Shown here: positions 43,580-57,572 of the stretch, in pieces
How the letters are laid out: each line of letters opens with the position of its first letter
How positions within the stretch are numbered: the stretch's first letter is position 1
Origin: Polyangium fumosum
GTDB lineage: Bacteria; Myxococcota_A; Polyangia; Polyangiales; Polyangiaceae
DNA length: 64,000 bases
Assembly: GCF_005144585.1 (NCBI RefSeq)
Contig: NZ_SSMQ01000007.1
Span: forward strand, 1-64,000
Reading direction: 5' to 3'
Position numbers and translations under genes: made by a program
Notes under the pieces: model-generated
Told to the model about the DNA's origin: nothing
Databases searched by the model: none
Seen by the model: only the letters and a program-made list of their open reading frames with translations

Positions 43580-45285
43580 TCACGCCTCCGCAGGTCGAAA
43601 TGGAAACTCCAGCGTGAACGTCGCCCCGCGGCCCGGACCCTCGCTCTCCGCGACGAGGGTCCCGCCCATGGCGCGGGCCACAAGCGCCGAGGCGTGCAGC
43701 CCGAAGCCGTGGCCGCCTCTCCGCGTCGTGAACCCGTGCTGGAAGATCCTCGTGAGCAAGGCGGCGTCGATCCCCACGCCATTATCGATGATCTGAATGC
43801 GCACCCGGTCCTCCGCCGGCCGCGCGAGCCGCACCCCGAGGCGCTTGTCCTCGCCCCCGCGCTCGCCGAGCGCCCATTTTGCATTGCCGAGGAGGTTCAG
43901 GACGATCTGCAGCACCTTGTGCTTGTCGCAGAGCGCCCGTGGCAAAGGCGAGAGCCCCCGATCGATGATCACTCCGCTGCGCCCGCTGCTCGGTACGGCC
44001 ATGCGCAGCGCGTCCTCCAGGACCGCCGCGAGATCCACCGACTCGTCCAGGTTCGTCACCGTGGCATAACTCTGCTGGAAATCGACGACCGCGCGGATAT
44101 GCGCCACGTGCCCCTCGAGCGCGCCCACCAAGGAGAGCAGCTCCGTCCGCTCGGCCGCGAGGTTCTGGCCGAGCTTCCCGAAATACTCCGGCAGCCTGCG
44201 CCCGCGCTCGTCATTCGAGAAAAACCCGGCCAGGTCCGCCTTCTGCGCCTCCAGCATCTCGGCCGCCTTGAGAAGGGGATCGACCCGCAGCGCCCGCAGC
44301 CGCTCCGCGAGCATCGCGCTCGCGGTGTTCAGGTTGTTCAGCATATTGCCCACATTGTGCAGAACGTTGGAGGCGATCTCCGTCATGCCCGCCTGCCGCG
44401 CGAGTTCGAGCGAGCGCTGCTGCGCCTCGCGGAGCTCCGCCGTGCGCTCCTCCACCCGCCGTTCGAGCTCCTCGTTGGACCGCCGGAGCGCTTGCTCCTG
44501 CCGTTCGAGCTCGGCGTTCGCCGCCGAGAGCTCCGCCGTGCGCTCCTCCACCCGCCGTTCGAGCTCGTCGCGCGCCACGCGCAATGCGCCCTCGCTCCGC
44601 GCGAGGTCCTTCATCGATGCGTCGAAGGGCAGGAGAATACGCCGGTAAACGAAGGCGCCGAGCAAGAGCATCAGGGCCACGGTCCCCACCGGCAACGCCC
44701 GCTGCGCCTGCCCGAGCCAGCGCAGATCGGGCCCGGCGCGCTGGCGGATGTCCGCGTCGAGTGTGACGAGCGCCTCCGCGAGTCGCTGCGACGCCGTCTG
44801 GAATCGCTCGATATCGGGGTTGTTCCTGAGCGATTGGTTGTCCGAGCGGAGCACACGCACGGCGCTCGTCCGCACCTCGGCCCATAAAGGCTCCATGGCG
44901 GCGAGCCGCTCCTTCGTCGCCGGATCGTCCTCGGCGACGAGCGAGACCTCCGCGCCGCCGATATGCGCCTTTCCCCCTGCCGCAGCGCCGCAAAATTCTT
45001 CGAGAGCTGCGCTTCGAATTCCTTGGCCAGCTTTCGCTGCCGGAGCAAAAGCTCCCAGTCGGACGTGGAGAGCCCCACGACCGCGAGGTACGTCGTGCTC
45101 GCGTAGCGATCCAGGAGATCCCGCGTGGCGTCGGAGGCCGAAAGCAAGAGGCGGCTTTGCTCGGTGCGGCGGCCGATCTCATGCACCGCTATCAGCGAGG
45201 CGAGCTGCAAGGCCACGCTCACGGCGACGAGCACCACGAAGGACCGGACGAGGCTGGGCATGCTCGCGCGAGGCGGCGAGCTCAT
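43580..45285 (-). pseudogene. Membrane histidine kinase, frameshifted in a G5 tract
   Basis: The N-terminal part starts at ATG 45285 and has a membrane helix (SFVVLVAVSVALQLASLIAV) and a helical sensor (KEFEAQLSKNFAALRQG). At the G5 tract 44973-44977 the frame shifts; read with one more G (or two fewer) it continues with GKAHIGGAEVSLVAEDDPAT to the second frame, which holds a second membrane helix, a coiled-coil with repeated ERRVEERTAEL, and the HisKA-like box VLHNVGNMLNNL. The ATPase boxes NLLGNAKWALG and IDNGVGID follow, and HGFGLHASAL completes the domain. The protein is otherwise full length (about 567 residues). It is the third gene of a sensory operon whose first gene also carries a lesion. 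Confidence 0.78.
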
Positions 45286-46250
45286 CGGATCGCCGCGATC
45301 CCCGCCTTCTCGGCGGTGATCTTCATCAAGCGGTGGTCATCGTACGCGGCGTCCTCGACCTTCACGAACCGCGCAATGAATGCCGCGTCGAGCAGCCGCT
45401 TCCCCTCCGGCTCCTGGTGCATGCCGAGGAGCGTCCGCTGGAGCGCGGCGCGGAGCTCCGCCGGCAGATCCGGCGAGACCACGACCGGGCTCACGGTCAT
45501 GGGACCCAGGCTCTCGAGGACCCGCACCTCGCCCGCGCGGCCGATGCGCTTTTCGCGATCGTAATCGAGCACCAGGCTGTCCACCCAGCTCGCGTCCGCC
45601 TCGCCCGTGGCCACCATGCGGATCGACTCCTCGTGCGAGCCGGAGCGCACGATCTTGCTGAAAAAACCGCTCGCGAAGCCGCGCTCGATCAGGCGATGAC
45701 GGGGCGCGTTGTACCCGGTGTGCGATCGCTCGTCATTGTACACCAAGGTGCGGCCCCGGAGATCGTCCAGCGAATGGTAGGGGCTCTCGTTCCGCACCAC
45801 GAGATCCGCGAAGTACACGGGCCGCCCCCCATAACGAGGGTACGTCATGATGGGCGCGCCAACAAGCTCGGCGCGCGGGGTGGGCTCGTCGCGCAGCATG
45901 GTATAGGGAAATCCACAGATGAAGCCGAGCTCCACGGCGCCCGTCTGCAGCATGCTGTTGATGGTGCTGTAGGCGAGGCCCGTCGTGACCTCGATCGTGA
46001 TCCCGTTTTTCCGGGCCAGATATTGCACGATCTCCTCGTAGAGGTTGACGCCGGACTCCGACACGAACGCCCCGCTCATCACCATGCGCATCGGGCGCGC
46101 GTCCTTCACGGGCGCCGCGCCGGCCACGAGGCCCGGGCGCTCGGGTGTGCGCGCGTCCGTGGGCTCGATCAAAAAGACGCCGATCGCCGTGGCCCCGACG
46201 AGCGCCCCCAGAAAGCCCCAGACGCCCAGCGATTTCAGGTACGCTCGCAT
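45282..46250 (-). CDS. PhnD-like phosphate/phosphonate substrate-binding protein
   Basis: 322 residues. One N-terminal membrane segment (GVWGFLGALVGATAIGVFLI) is followed by a PhnD-type periplasmic binding fold: RMVMSGAFVSESGVNLYEEI, GLAYSTINSMLQTGAVELGF, YFADLVVRNES, YNDERSHTGYNAPRHRLIER and GSHEESIRMVATGEADASWV. The protein is not next to an ABC permease but overlaps the histidine kinase start (ATGA) and the upstream regulator stop (16 bases). It therefore probably delivers the signal to the kinase, as TorT- or PhnD-like sensory partners do in other kinase operons. The ligand may be a phosphorylated compound or another anion. Confidence 0.85.
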   Translation of the reverse strand: MRAYLKSLGVWGFLGALVGATAIGVFLIEPTDARTPERPGLVAGAAPVKDARPMRMVMSGAFVSESGVNLYEEIVQYLARKNGITIEVTTGLAYSTINSMLQTGAVELGFICGFPYTMLRDEPTPRAELVGAPIMTYPRYGGRPVYFADLVVRNESPYHSLDDLRGRTLVYNDERSHTGYNAPRHRLIERGFASGFFSKIVRSGSHEESIRMVATGEADASWVDSLVLDYDREKRIGRAGEVRVLESLGPMTVSPVVVSPDLPAELRAALQRTLLGMHQEPEGKRLLDAAFIARFVKVEDAAYDDHRLMKITAEKAGIAAIR

Positions 46251-47554
46251 GACGCGTCCCTCCCGCCCGGGCGGCGCCCCATGGCGAATGCAATGCCGCT
46301 CTGCAGCGTCCGTTGCGTCGATAACCCGGAAAATCCCTGCCCCAAGGCCACGAGCGTCTGCGCCACGTCGGGCCGGATCCCCGTGAGCATGATCTCCGCG
46401 CCGAGCAGGCGCGCGCCCTGCGCCATACGCACGATCTCATCGGCGACCACGGGCGTGACGCGCGGCACGCCCGTCACGTCCAAAATGGCGACACGCGCTC
46501 CGCGCGCCACGATCCCCTGCAAAAGCGTCTCCTGCGCCTGTTGCAACCGCGACGCCTCGAGCTCGCCGACGAGGGGCATGACCACGATATCGTCGGTGAT
46601 GGGGATGAGCGGCGTGGAGATCGAGAGCAGCGTCTCGTTCTGCGCGCGCATGGCGTCCTCCCGCGCGCGCTGCTGTTCGATGGCCTCGTCGCGCTGCCGC
46701 TCCTCGGTAACGTCGCGCAGGAGCACGAGCGCCTCGTCGGCGTCGATGCCTGCGACGCGCGCCTCGAAATGGCGTGTCCCGCCCTTTTCCCCTTGCCGGA
46801 GTTCGAAACTCTGCGCGTTCCCGGTGTCGATGGCGAGCTCCACATACCTTCCCATCTGCGCGCCGAGCGCGTCCCCGAGCGCCGCGGAGATGGGCTCGCC
46901 CGGCCGGAACACGAGGATCGGCGCGGCGGCGCCGCGGGCGGGCTTGAAATCGCGGCACAGGCCGTCCCGCGCCACGACGAGCAGCGCGTCGGGCAGGGCC
47001 GTGAGGATGCCGCGGTTCTTCGCCTCGCTCCGCCGCAGATCGACCTCGGCGCAGGAGGAGCGCTCGGCCTGGTTCCATTTCTCGGTGAGCGCACAGGCGA
47101 TCTGACGGACCTCCACCGGGTCGAAGGGCTTTTTCAAGATCAAGAAGCGGTCGGTCACGCCGAGCTTTTCCGTGATCTCGGCCCAGGAATGGTCCGAATA
47201 CGCCGAGCAAATGACGGCCTGCAAGGTCGGATCCGCGGCCCATAGATGCGTCAGCGTCTCCAGCCCGTCCCACCCCGGGGGCATCCGCATATCGACGAAG
47301 GCGAGCGCATAAGGGGCGGCGACGCCGCGGGCTTGCCGCACCTTCTCCAGCGCCTCGGCGCCCTGTGAGGCGAAGGCGAGCTCGAAATCCAGCACGGGCG
47401 GCGCGGCGGCGCGGACGCCGAAAATCGATGCTTCCATGGCATCGAGCTCGAATGAGCTCCGACGAGGTTACAAAATTTCCAGGAAGTCGCGGTGAATGGC
47501 ATCGCTGTCATCCACCACGAGGATGCGGCGATTGTTCGCTAGCATCGCGTCCAT
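46235..47554 (-). pseudogene. REC-PAS-STAS (RsbR-like) response regulator with in-frame stop
   Basis: From ATG 47554 (ribosome site AGGGGG) the receiver begins with NRRILVVDDSDAIHRDFLEI, and the frame reaches TAA at 47468-47470. The same frame then continues without a break: ELDAMEASIFGVRAAAP, FVDMRMPPGWDG (phospho-acceptor Asp) and LKKPFDPVE. A PAS-like middle follows (ALPDALLVVARDGLCRDFKP). A C-terminal STAS domain closes it with MPLVGELEASR, ILDVTGVPRVTPVVADEI and LLGAEIMLTGIRPDVAQTL, as in RsbR. The stop replaces one codon in the receiver, so a normal product would be lacking the acidic pocket if restarted at ATG 47437. First gene of the sensory operon. Confidence 0.78.
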
Positions 47555-47913
47555 GCTTGCCCCCTGGACACAACCTCTCACGGAAATCCGCCCGCGTCCA
47601 TCGAGCAATGCGTAAAAAACCTGCGCATGGACGGCGGGAATCGATCGATCTCGATCCATGTGGGACGTACCCGCACGCGTCGGGAGCGCGCCACGCTCGC
47701 ATCCCGTTCGACGACCCGCGTCGAAATGCGCCCCTCTCTCAATCGAGGCGACCGATTCCTTTGACCCCCACCGTTCTCTGCTCCCTCGCGGCGCGGATCC
47801 CGAAGGCGAGATGGCTCGCGTTCGAGCGGGGCGCTTGTCGGGCCTGGGGACTTGCTTGGCACGACGGTCCGTCGCATGCTCCCGGCCCTCAACAGGACAT
47901 GCACGGAGAAAAC
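47555..47913. other. Divergent promoter region between the sensory operon and thiolase gene
   Basis: 359 bases without a supported gene between divergent starts at 47554 (minus) and 47914 (plus). It should contain promoters for both directions. The thiolase frame is open through it, but the residues encoded are not like a thiolase N terminus. No RNA gene or strong palindrome was found. Confidence 0.5.
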
Positions 47914-49113
47914 ATGGCCAAGCTCAGCAAGGACATCGTCATCGTGGGCGCGAAGCGCACCGCGTTCGGGACGATGAATGGCGCGCTCAAGGGTGTCTCG
48001 GCGAACGATCTCGCGGCCCACGCCGCGAAGGCGGCCCTCGCGCAGGCCGGCGCGGCGCCGGGCGACGTCGGGCACGTCGTCGTCGGCAACGTCATGCAGA
48101 CGAGCGCCGACGCGATCTACTGCGCACGCCACGTGGGCCTCAAGGCAGGCGTGCCCATCGAGGTCCCGGCGCTCACGGTGAACCGGCTGTGCGGCTCGGG
48201 CTTCGAGGCGGTCGTGCAGGCGGCCCAGCTCCTCCTGCTCGATGAGGCCGACGTGGTGCTCGCGGGCGGGACCGAGAACATGTCGCAGGCGCCGCACGTG
48301 CTGCGCGGCGGGCGCGAGGGCTTCGCGTTCGGCAAGGCCCCGGCGCTCGAAGATTCGCTCTGGAGCGCGCTCACCGATAGCTACGTGAATTCGCCGATGG
48401 CCATCACGGCCGAGAACCTGGCCACGAAGTACGGCATCTCGCGCGCCGAATGCGACGAATACGCGCTCCGCAGCCAGAAGCTCTGGGCCGCGGCGAACGA
48501 GGCGGGCGCGTTCAAGGACGAGATCGCGCCGATCGAGCTGCCGGGCAAGCGCGGGGCGCCGCCGGTCTCGTTCGCGGTGGACGAGCACGCGAGGCCGCAA
48601 TCGACGCCCGAGGCGCTCGCCAAGCTCGCGCCGGTGTTCAAGAAAGACGGCACGGTCACGGCCGGCAACGCGAGCGGCATCTGCGACGGCGCGGCCATGC
48701 TCGTCGTGACCACGGCCGAGAAGGCGCGCGAGAAGGGCTGGACGCCGCTCGCGCGGCTCCTGCAATGGGCGTCGGCGGGCGTCGACCCCTCGATCATGGG
48801 CATCGGCCCGGCAGCCGCCATTCCCAAGGCCCTCGAGCGCGCGGGCGTCTCGTTCGACGCGGTCGACCTCTTCGACGTGAACGAGGCGTTCGCGCCGCAA
48901 TGGCTCGCCGTGCAGAAGGAGCTGAAGATCCCGCTCGACAAGGCGAACCTGAATGGCGGGGCCATCGCGCTCGGCCACCCGCTCGGCGCCTCGGGCGCGC
49001 GCATCACGGCGAACCTCGTCCACACGCTGCGCCGCACGGGCAAGCAGATCGCCGTGGGCAGCGCTTGCATCGGCGGCGGGCAAGGGATCGCGGTCGTCCT
49101 CGAACGAATCTGA
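47914..49113 (+). CDS. Acetyl-CoA C-acyltransferase (thiolase)
   Basis: 399 residues, ribosome site GGAG before ATG 47914; an in-frame ATG at 47899 would add five residues. The three thiolase signatures are present: LTVNRLCGSGFEAV with nucleophile Cys93, ALGHPLGASGARI with His355, and GSACIGGGQGIAV with Cys385. Length and order match degradative/biosynthetic thiolases (FadA/PhaA/AtoB type). The enzyme condenses or cleaves acyl-CoA in fatty-acid, ketone or PHB metabolism. It is 20 bases upstream of an amine oxidase on the same strand, probably one operon. Substrate chain length cannot be told from sequence. Confidence 0.93.
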   Translation: MAKLSKDIVIVGAKRTAFGTMNGALKGVSANDLAAHAAKAALAQAGAAPGDVGHVVVGNVMQTSADAIYCARHVGLKAGVPIEVPALTVNRLCGSGFEAVVQAAQLLLLDEADVVLAGGTENMSQAPHVLRGGREGFAFGKAPALEDSLWSALTDSYVNSPMAITAENLATKYGISRAECDEYALRSQKLWAAANEAGAFKDEIAPIELPGKRGAPPVSFAVDEHARPQSTPEALAKLAPVFKKDGTVTAGNASGICDGAAMLVVTTAEKAREKGWTPLARLLQWASAGVDPSIMGIGPAAAIPKALERAGVSFDAVDLFDVNEAFAPQWLAVQKELKIPLDKANLNGGAIALGHPLGASGARITANLVHTLRRTGKQIAVGSACIGGGQGIAVVLERI

Positions 49114-49133
49114 TCGGGAGGAGCGGCGAGGCC

Positions 49134-50528
49134 ATGGCCCCATTCAACCAAGAACGCGAGGCCGACGTCGTCATTGTCGGCGCCGGCCTCGCGGGCCTCT
49201 CGGCGGCGGACGCGCTGGCTCGCATGGGAAAACGCGTCGTCGTGCTCGAAGCGCGGGATCGCGTCGGCGGGCGCACGCTGGGCCGGGAGATCGGGGGCCG
49301 TGTCCTCGACCTCGGAGGGCAATGGCTCGGCGCGGGGCAACGCCGCCTCGGGCGCCTCGCTGCCGAGCTCGGCGTCGCGACATTTCCAACGTACCATTCC
49401 GGACAGAAAATCCTGGTGCGGGACGGGCGCGTCTCGACGTATGCGGGGACCATTCCCTCCTTGCCCGTGCCGGGGCTCGTCGCGCTGCACCTCGCGCTGC
49501 GCAAGCTCGACGCGCTCGCGGCGCGGCTGCCCGAAGGAAGGCCGCTCGCCGCAGCCGAAGCTTCGGCGTGGGACGAAACAACGCTCGAAACCGCCGCCCG
49601 CGAGCTTCTCCCGCGCGCCGACGTACGCGAGCTCTTCGACGCGGCAGTGCGGGTGGTCTTCGGCGCCGAACCGCGCGAGATTTCAATGCTGTATTTCCTC
49701 GCGTACCTGCGCGCGGGCGGCGGCCTCATGCGCCTCGTGGAAATCGAGGGCGGGGCGCAGGAGCGGCGTTTCGTGGGCAGCGCGCAGGAACTCTCGATCC
49801 GGCTCGCCGCGCGGCTCGGGGACGCGGTCGTGCTCGCCGCGCCGGCGCGGCGCATCGAGCAGGACGGGCGCGGCGTGGTCGTGACCTCGGACGAAGTCGT
49901 GGTGCGGGCGCCGTACGTGATCGTGGCCGTCCCTCCGGCGCTCGCGGGTCGCATCGAAGTTCGCCCGCTCCTGCCCGTCGTGCGCGACCAGCTCACGCAA
50001 CGGATGCCGATGGGCTCCACGGTGAAATGCATTGCGGTCTACGATCGGCCTTTCTGGCGCGAGGCGGGGCTCTCGGGGGAGGCCGTGACGAGCACGGGGC
50101 CGATGTCGGTCGTGTTCGACAATGGCTCGCATGACGGCGTGGTGCATTCGCTCCTCGGGTTCGTCGTGGGGCAAAAGGCGCGCGTCTTCTCGGAGAGGCC
50201 CTTGGAGGAGCGGCGCGCGGTGGTGCTCGGGAGCCTCGGCCGCATGTTCGGCGAGCGGGCGCTCCGGCCGAGCGAATACGTCGAATTCGACTGGTCGACG
50301 GAGCCATGGTCGCGCGGCTGTCCCGTCGGGGTGATGGGGCCCGGCACGATGACCGGCGTGGGGCGCGCGCTGCGCGAGCCGGTGGGGCGAATCCACTGGG
50401 CGGGCACCGAGACGGCGACGGAATGGACGGGCTACATGGAGGGGGCGCTCGAATCGGGCGAGCGCGCGGCCGGTGAGGTGGGGGCGAGGTTCGAGGGCCG
50501 AGACGAGGAGCATTTCGTCCCCTCCTGA
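49134..50528 (+). CDS. FAD-dependent amine oxidase
   Basis: 464 residues. The FAD-binding motif VVIVGAGLAGLSAADALARM is followed by VVLEARDRVGGRT and LGGQWLGAGQRRL, as in flavin-containing monoamine oxidases (MAO, polyamine oxidase, putrescine oxidase type). The C terminus ends with the FAD-contacting GRIHWAGTETATEWTGYMEG. The enzyme would oxidise a primary or secondary amine to an aldehyde plus peroxide and ammonia. It is 20 bases after the thiolase, with a good ribosome site (GGGAGGAG). Substrate unknown. No signal peptide, so cytoplasmic. Confidence 0.93.
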   Translation: MAPFNQEREADVVIVGAGLAGLSAADALARMGKRVVVLEARDRVGGRTLGREIGGRVLDLGGQWLGAGQRRLGRLAAELGVATFPTYHSGQKILVRDGRVSTYAGTIPSLPVPGLVALHLALRKLDALAARLPEGRPLAAAEASAWDETTLETAARELLPRADVRELFDAAVRVVFGAEPREISMLYFLAYLRAGGGLMRLVEIEGGAQERRFVGSAQELSIRLAARLGDAVVLAAPARRIEQDGRGVVVTSDEVVVRAPYVIVAVPPALAGRIEVRPLLPVVRDQLTQRMPMGSTVKCIAVYDRPFWREAGLSGEAVTSTGPMSVVFDNGSHDGVVHSLLGFVVGQKARVFSERPLEERRAVVLGSLGRMFGERALRPSEYVEFDWSTEPWSRGCPVGVMGPGTMTGVGRALREPVGRIHWAGTETATEWTGYMEGALESGERAAGEVGARFEGRDEEHFVPS

Positions 50529-50575
50529 CGAAAGCCTGACTGGACGTCCCGTCCACGTTCGGGCACGCTCGGCCC

Positions 50576-50980
50576 ATGAGCGTCGAGGAGACGTGGGTGG
50601 GCAGGCACTACGTTCGATTCGAGCCTGGTGATCTCCTCGTGATGGAGTTCCACGGGCCGATCCTGCCCGGCGAGATGGCGGCGCTCGCGCGTTTGACGGA
50701 CGAACGATTGCTCGCGCGGGGCCGGCTCTTCGTCCTGTGCGACATCTCCGACGCGGGCGGGTTCAGCCACGGATCACGGCACGAGCTGCGGGATCGGCCT
50801 CGAAAGCTCCCTCCGCATTTCGTCGCGTACGTGGGCGCGCCTGCCCCCGTTCGCGTGGTGCTCGATCTCGTCATTCGCGCCACGAGCTCCCTCACGGGTG
50901 CGAAGATCGCCCACCGCTTCTTCGAGACACAGGCCAAGGCACGCGCCTGGCTCGGAGAGATGCACACGAAGGCCGCGTGA
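50576..50980 (+). CDS. SpoIIAA/STAS-like protein
   Basis: 134 residues. The strand-helix order (HYVRFEPGDLLVMEFHGPIL, RGRLFVLCDISDAGGFSHGS, RVVLDLVIRATSSLTGAKI, FFETQAKARAWLGEM) fits the SpoIIAA-like family of short STAS-fold proteins. The C-terminal domain of the kinase encoded next door on the opposite strand (51011-52396) has the same order, including the ending FFTTEAEALRWLL, so the two proteins may share a target or compete. There is no clear phospho-acceptor Ser/Thr in the usual position. Stop 48 bases after the amine oxidase gene: it may be the last gene of that operon. Confidence 0.65.
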   Translation: MSVEETWVGRHYVRFEPGDLLVMEFHGPILPGEMAALARLTDERLLARGRLFVLCDISDAGGFSHGSRHELRDRPRKLPPHFVAYVGAPAPVRVVLDLVIRATSSLTGAKIAHRFFETQAKARAWLGEMHTKAA

Positions 50981-51010
50981 GGGCTGCACGGAAATGTCAG
51001 GACCCGACGC

Positions 51011-52396
51011 TCATTTTCCCGTGAGGAGCCACCGCAACGCCTCGGCCTCCGTCGTGAAAAACGAATACAGCGGCAACCCCGTCTCGACCGAGAGCCTCTG
51101 AATCTGCATACGCCCGAGCGCGCTGCTGACGAGGTTCGCCGCGCGCACGAGGCCGTTCTCCCGCGCGTGGGTCATCGTCTTCTCGACGAACGCGCTCACG
51201 TCGGGCTTTTGCGGCGGGAAGTTCGAGATATTTGCCAGGACGTACCAGGGGTTGCCGAGGAGCGGCTTCGTCTTGCGCTCGAACTCTTCCCAGTAGCCCT
51301 TGCCGTCTCCGACGTCCCAGAACCCCCACACGTCGACGCGGACCACGTTCGTCGCACCATCGACCGTGACCAAAAACCCCTTTTTCGCGACCTCCCGCAC
51401 CGGGGACGGAGTCGGCTGTGGGCGCGAAGCCGGCTGCGAAACGGAAGCCGGCGCCTTGGGTTTGGCGGATGAAACTTGCTCCTGCAACGCACGCACGCTC
51501 TCGCGCACGAGGTCCGTGAGCGCCGTGATGGCCACGCTCGCCCGCGGAAAACGCGCCGCCACCGATTTCGCGGTCACGCCGGCGAACCAGACATCGAACC
51601 CGGGAGGGAGATCCACGCGCTTGCGGCGCTTCGCCCGCGCCTCCGGCGATTCTAGCGGCCCGTCGGAGATGTCGGCCGCGAGCAGGATCGGCGAGCCGTC
51701 GCGCTCGAGCTCCTCGGCCCAGTACGGCTCGCCGACGAGCAATTCATAGGCGAGCTGGCCGAGCGCATAAATATCGGCGGCCGGGCCCACGTCCTGCGCA
51801 GCCTCGACCTGCTCGGGCGCCATATAAAGCGGCGTGCCGAGGATGCCGCGGGTCGTGATGCCGTCGACGACGGGATCCACCGTCTTCACGACCCCGAAAT
51901 CGAGGACCTTGATACAGGGCGTGCCGTCGTCGCGCCACGAGAGGAAGATGTTCTCCGGCTTGAGGTCGCGGTGGACGACGCCCGCGGCGTGGAGCTTGTC
52001 GAGGGCGACCGCGGTCTGGGTGAGATAACGGAGCACGTCTTCGAGGGCGATTCGAACGCCCTGGTCGAGGAGCGCGCCGAGGTCACGGCCGCGGAGCAGC
52101 TCCATCACGAGGAAAGGCAGCTCGGTGCCAGGATCGATGCCGACGTCGAGGATCCGGACGATGTGATCACTCTCGATCGCGCCCGTCGCCCGCGCTTCGA
52201 GCTCGAAGCGCTTGCGGCCCTGCTCGCTCGTCACGAGATTCGGGAGCATGACCTTGAGGGCGCGCCGGCTCGAGGTCCTCTCGTCGACGACCTCGTAGAC
52301 CGTGCCCATGCCGCCGGACTTGATCGCCCGGATCACCCGATAACGGCCGTGAAAAATGGTATCCGGGGGGAGGAGCGCGGGGCGTGGGAGCAACAT
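51011..52396 (-). CDS. Ser/Thr protein kinase with C-terminal STAS-like domain
   Basis: 461 residues. All kinase motifs are standard: GGMGTVYE, ALKVM, VVHRDLKPENIFL, VLDFGVVK and GTPLYMAPEQ. After the kinase (about 15-285) comes a Pro/Ser-rich linker with no membrane helix. The C-terminal domain of about 125 residues contains VVRVDVWGFWDVGDGKGYWE, PWYVLANISNFPPQKPDVSA and FFTTEAEALRWLLTGK. The C-terminal domain is like the small STAS-fold protein at 50576-50980. The kinase is cytoplasmic. The domain pairing resembles partner switching, with a STAS protein as a probable phosphorylation target, but this is inference. Confidence 0.85.
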   Translation of the reverse strand: MLLPRPALLPPDTIFHGRYRVIRAIKSGGMGTVYEVVDERTSSRRALKVMLPNLVTSEQGRKRFELEARATGAIESDHIVRILDVGIDPGTELPFLVMELLRGRDLGALLDQGVRIALEDVLRYLTQTAVALDKLHAAGVVHRDLKPENIFLSWRDDGTPCIKVLDFGVVKTVDPVVDGITTRGILGTPLYMAPEQVEAAQDVGPAADIYALGQLAYELLVGEPYWAEELERDGSPILLAADISDGPLESPEARAKRRKRVDLPPGFDVWFAGVTAKSVAARFPRASVAITALTDLVRESVRALQEQVSSAKPKAPASVSQPASRPQPTPSPVREVAKKGFLVTVDGATNVVRVDVWGFWDVGDGKGYWEEFERKTKPLLGNPWYVLANISNFPPQKPDVSAFVEKTMTHARENGLVRAANLVSSALGRMQIQRLSVETGLPLYSFFTTEAEALRWLLTGK

Positions 52397-52454
52397 GGCG
52401 GACAGGTGACGCTACCAACGCCCCCGCGCGGCGACAAGCGATCGCCGTGGCCTC

Positions 52455-53984
<1,530 letters not shown>

Positions 53985-53987
<3 letters not shown>

Positions 53988-54614
53988 CTCGTCCCCGACG
54001 AGCCCCTCGCGCCGCCCCATCTCGTAGAGCTTTTCCTTGAGGTGCTGGAAGCGCTTGCGCAGGCGCGCGGCCGCTCGTTTCCGCTCGTCCGCCCCGAGCG
54101 GTGGCGCGTCCTCGCCGTGGAGCACGACCGCGAGGTCGTCCCACGAGAGCTGCCGATCGACGCGAAGCATGAGGAGTTCTTGCTCCTCGGGCGGCAAGCG
54201 CGCCCGGAGCTCGGCGAAACGATCGCGGCGTTCGGTGCGGAGGTAGGAGCGCGTGACGGTGCGGACCTCGGCCTCGATCGCCGAGAGCGAGGAGCTCTCC
54301 GGCAAGGGGACGACCCGCGCGGCGCGGCGTTTCTCCGCGCGTCGGAAATCGAGGGAGGACGTGCGCGCCACGGCGTACGCCCAGGTGCGGAAGGAAGCGT
54401 CCCAGCGAAAGCTCGGCAGGCTCTTCCAGAGCTTCTCGGCGAAAAGGGAGAATACCTCGGAGGCGTCGGTCTCGTTGCGGTGGAGCGCCGCGACGAACTC
54501 GAAGATCTCGGGGCCGTAGGCGCGCAGGGCGACGGACGTGGCGGCGCCGATGTCCCCGCCCTCGGCGAGGCGGCGAATGTCTACGTCGATCGTGCGCCTT
54601 TTGTCCGCGTCCAT
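53985..54614 (-). CDS. Sigma-70 family factor (STK-linked ECF type)
   Basis: 209 residues from ATG 54614. Region 2-like: YGPEIFEFVAALHRN, ASEVFSLFAEKLWKSLPSFR and RTWAYAVARTSSLDFRRAEK. Region 4-like: LRARLPPEEQELLMLRVDRQ, LSWDDLAVVLHGE and a positively charged terminal helix. The gene is divergent from a Ser/Thr kinase with TPR repeats, a typical context for sigma factors controlled by phosphorylation in myxobacteria and planctomycetes. The stop codon is the start of element B. Promoter specificity unknown. Confidence 0.82.
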
Positions 54615-54737
54615 GCGTGGTGAGGCGCGAGCCCGGAGGGCTCTGCGCGGGCGATCCATCTTGCCCGTCGGGCCGTCGCTTGGGAAGTGCTCTCCCGCGC
54701 GAAACGGCGCTGCCGGATGGTATGCTCGCGGCGGTCC

Positions 54738-57503
<2,766 letters not shown>

Positions 57504-57572
57504 ACTTTTTTCGTCACGCGCGCCTGGGCTCTACGTCGATCTCCCTGAACGGACCGACGGAGGGCCTTCCTG

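Noticed and set aside
50541-50555. Small hairpin TGGACG-TCC-CGTCCA between the amine oxidase and STAS-like genes
   Set aside because: A 6-bp stem without U-tract is frequent by chance at this G+C content; transcription probably continues into the next gene.
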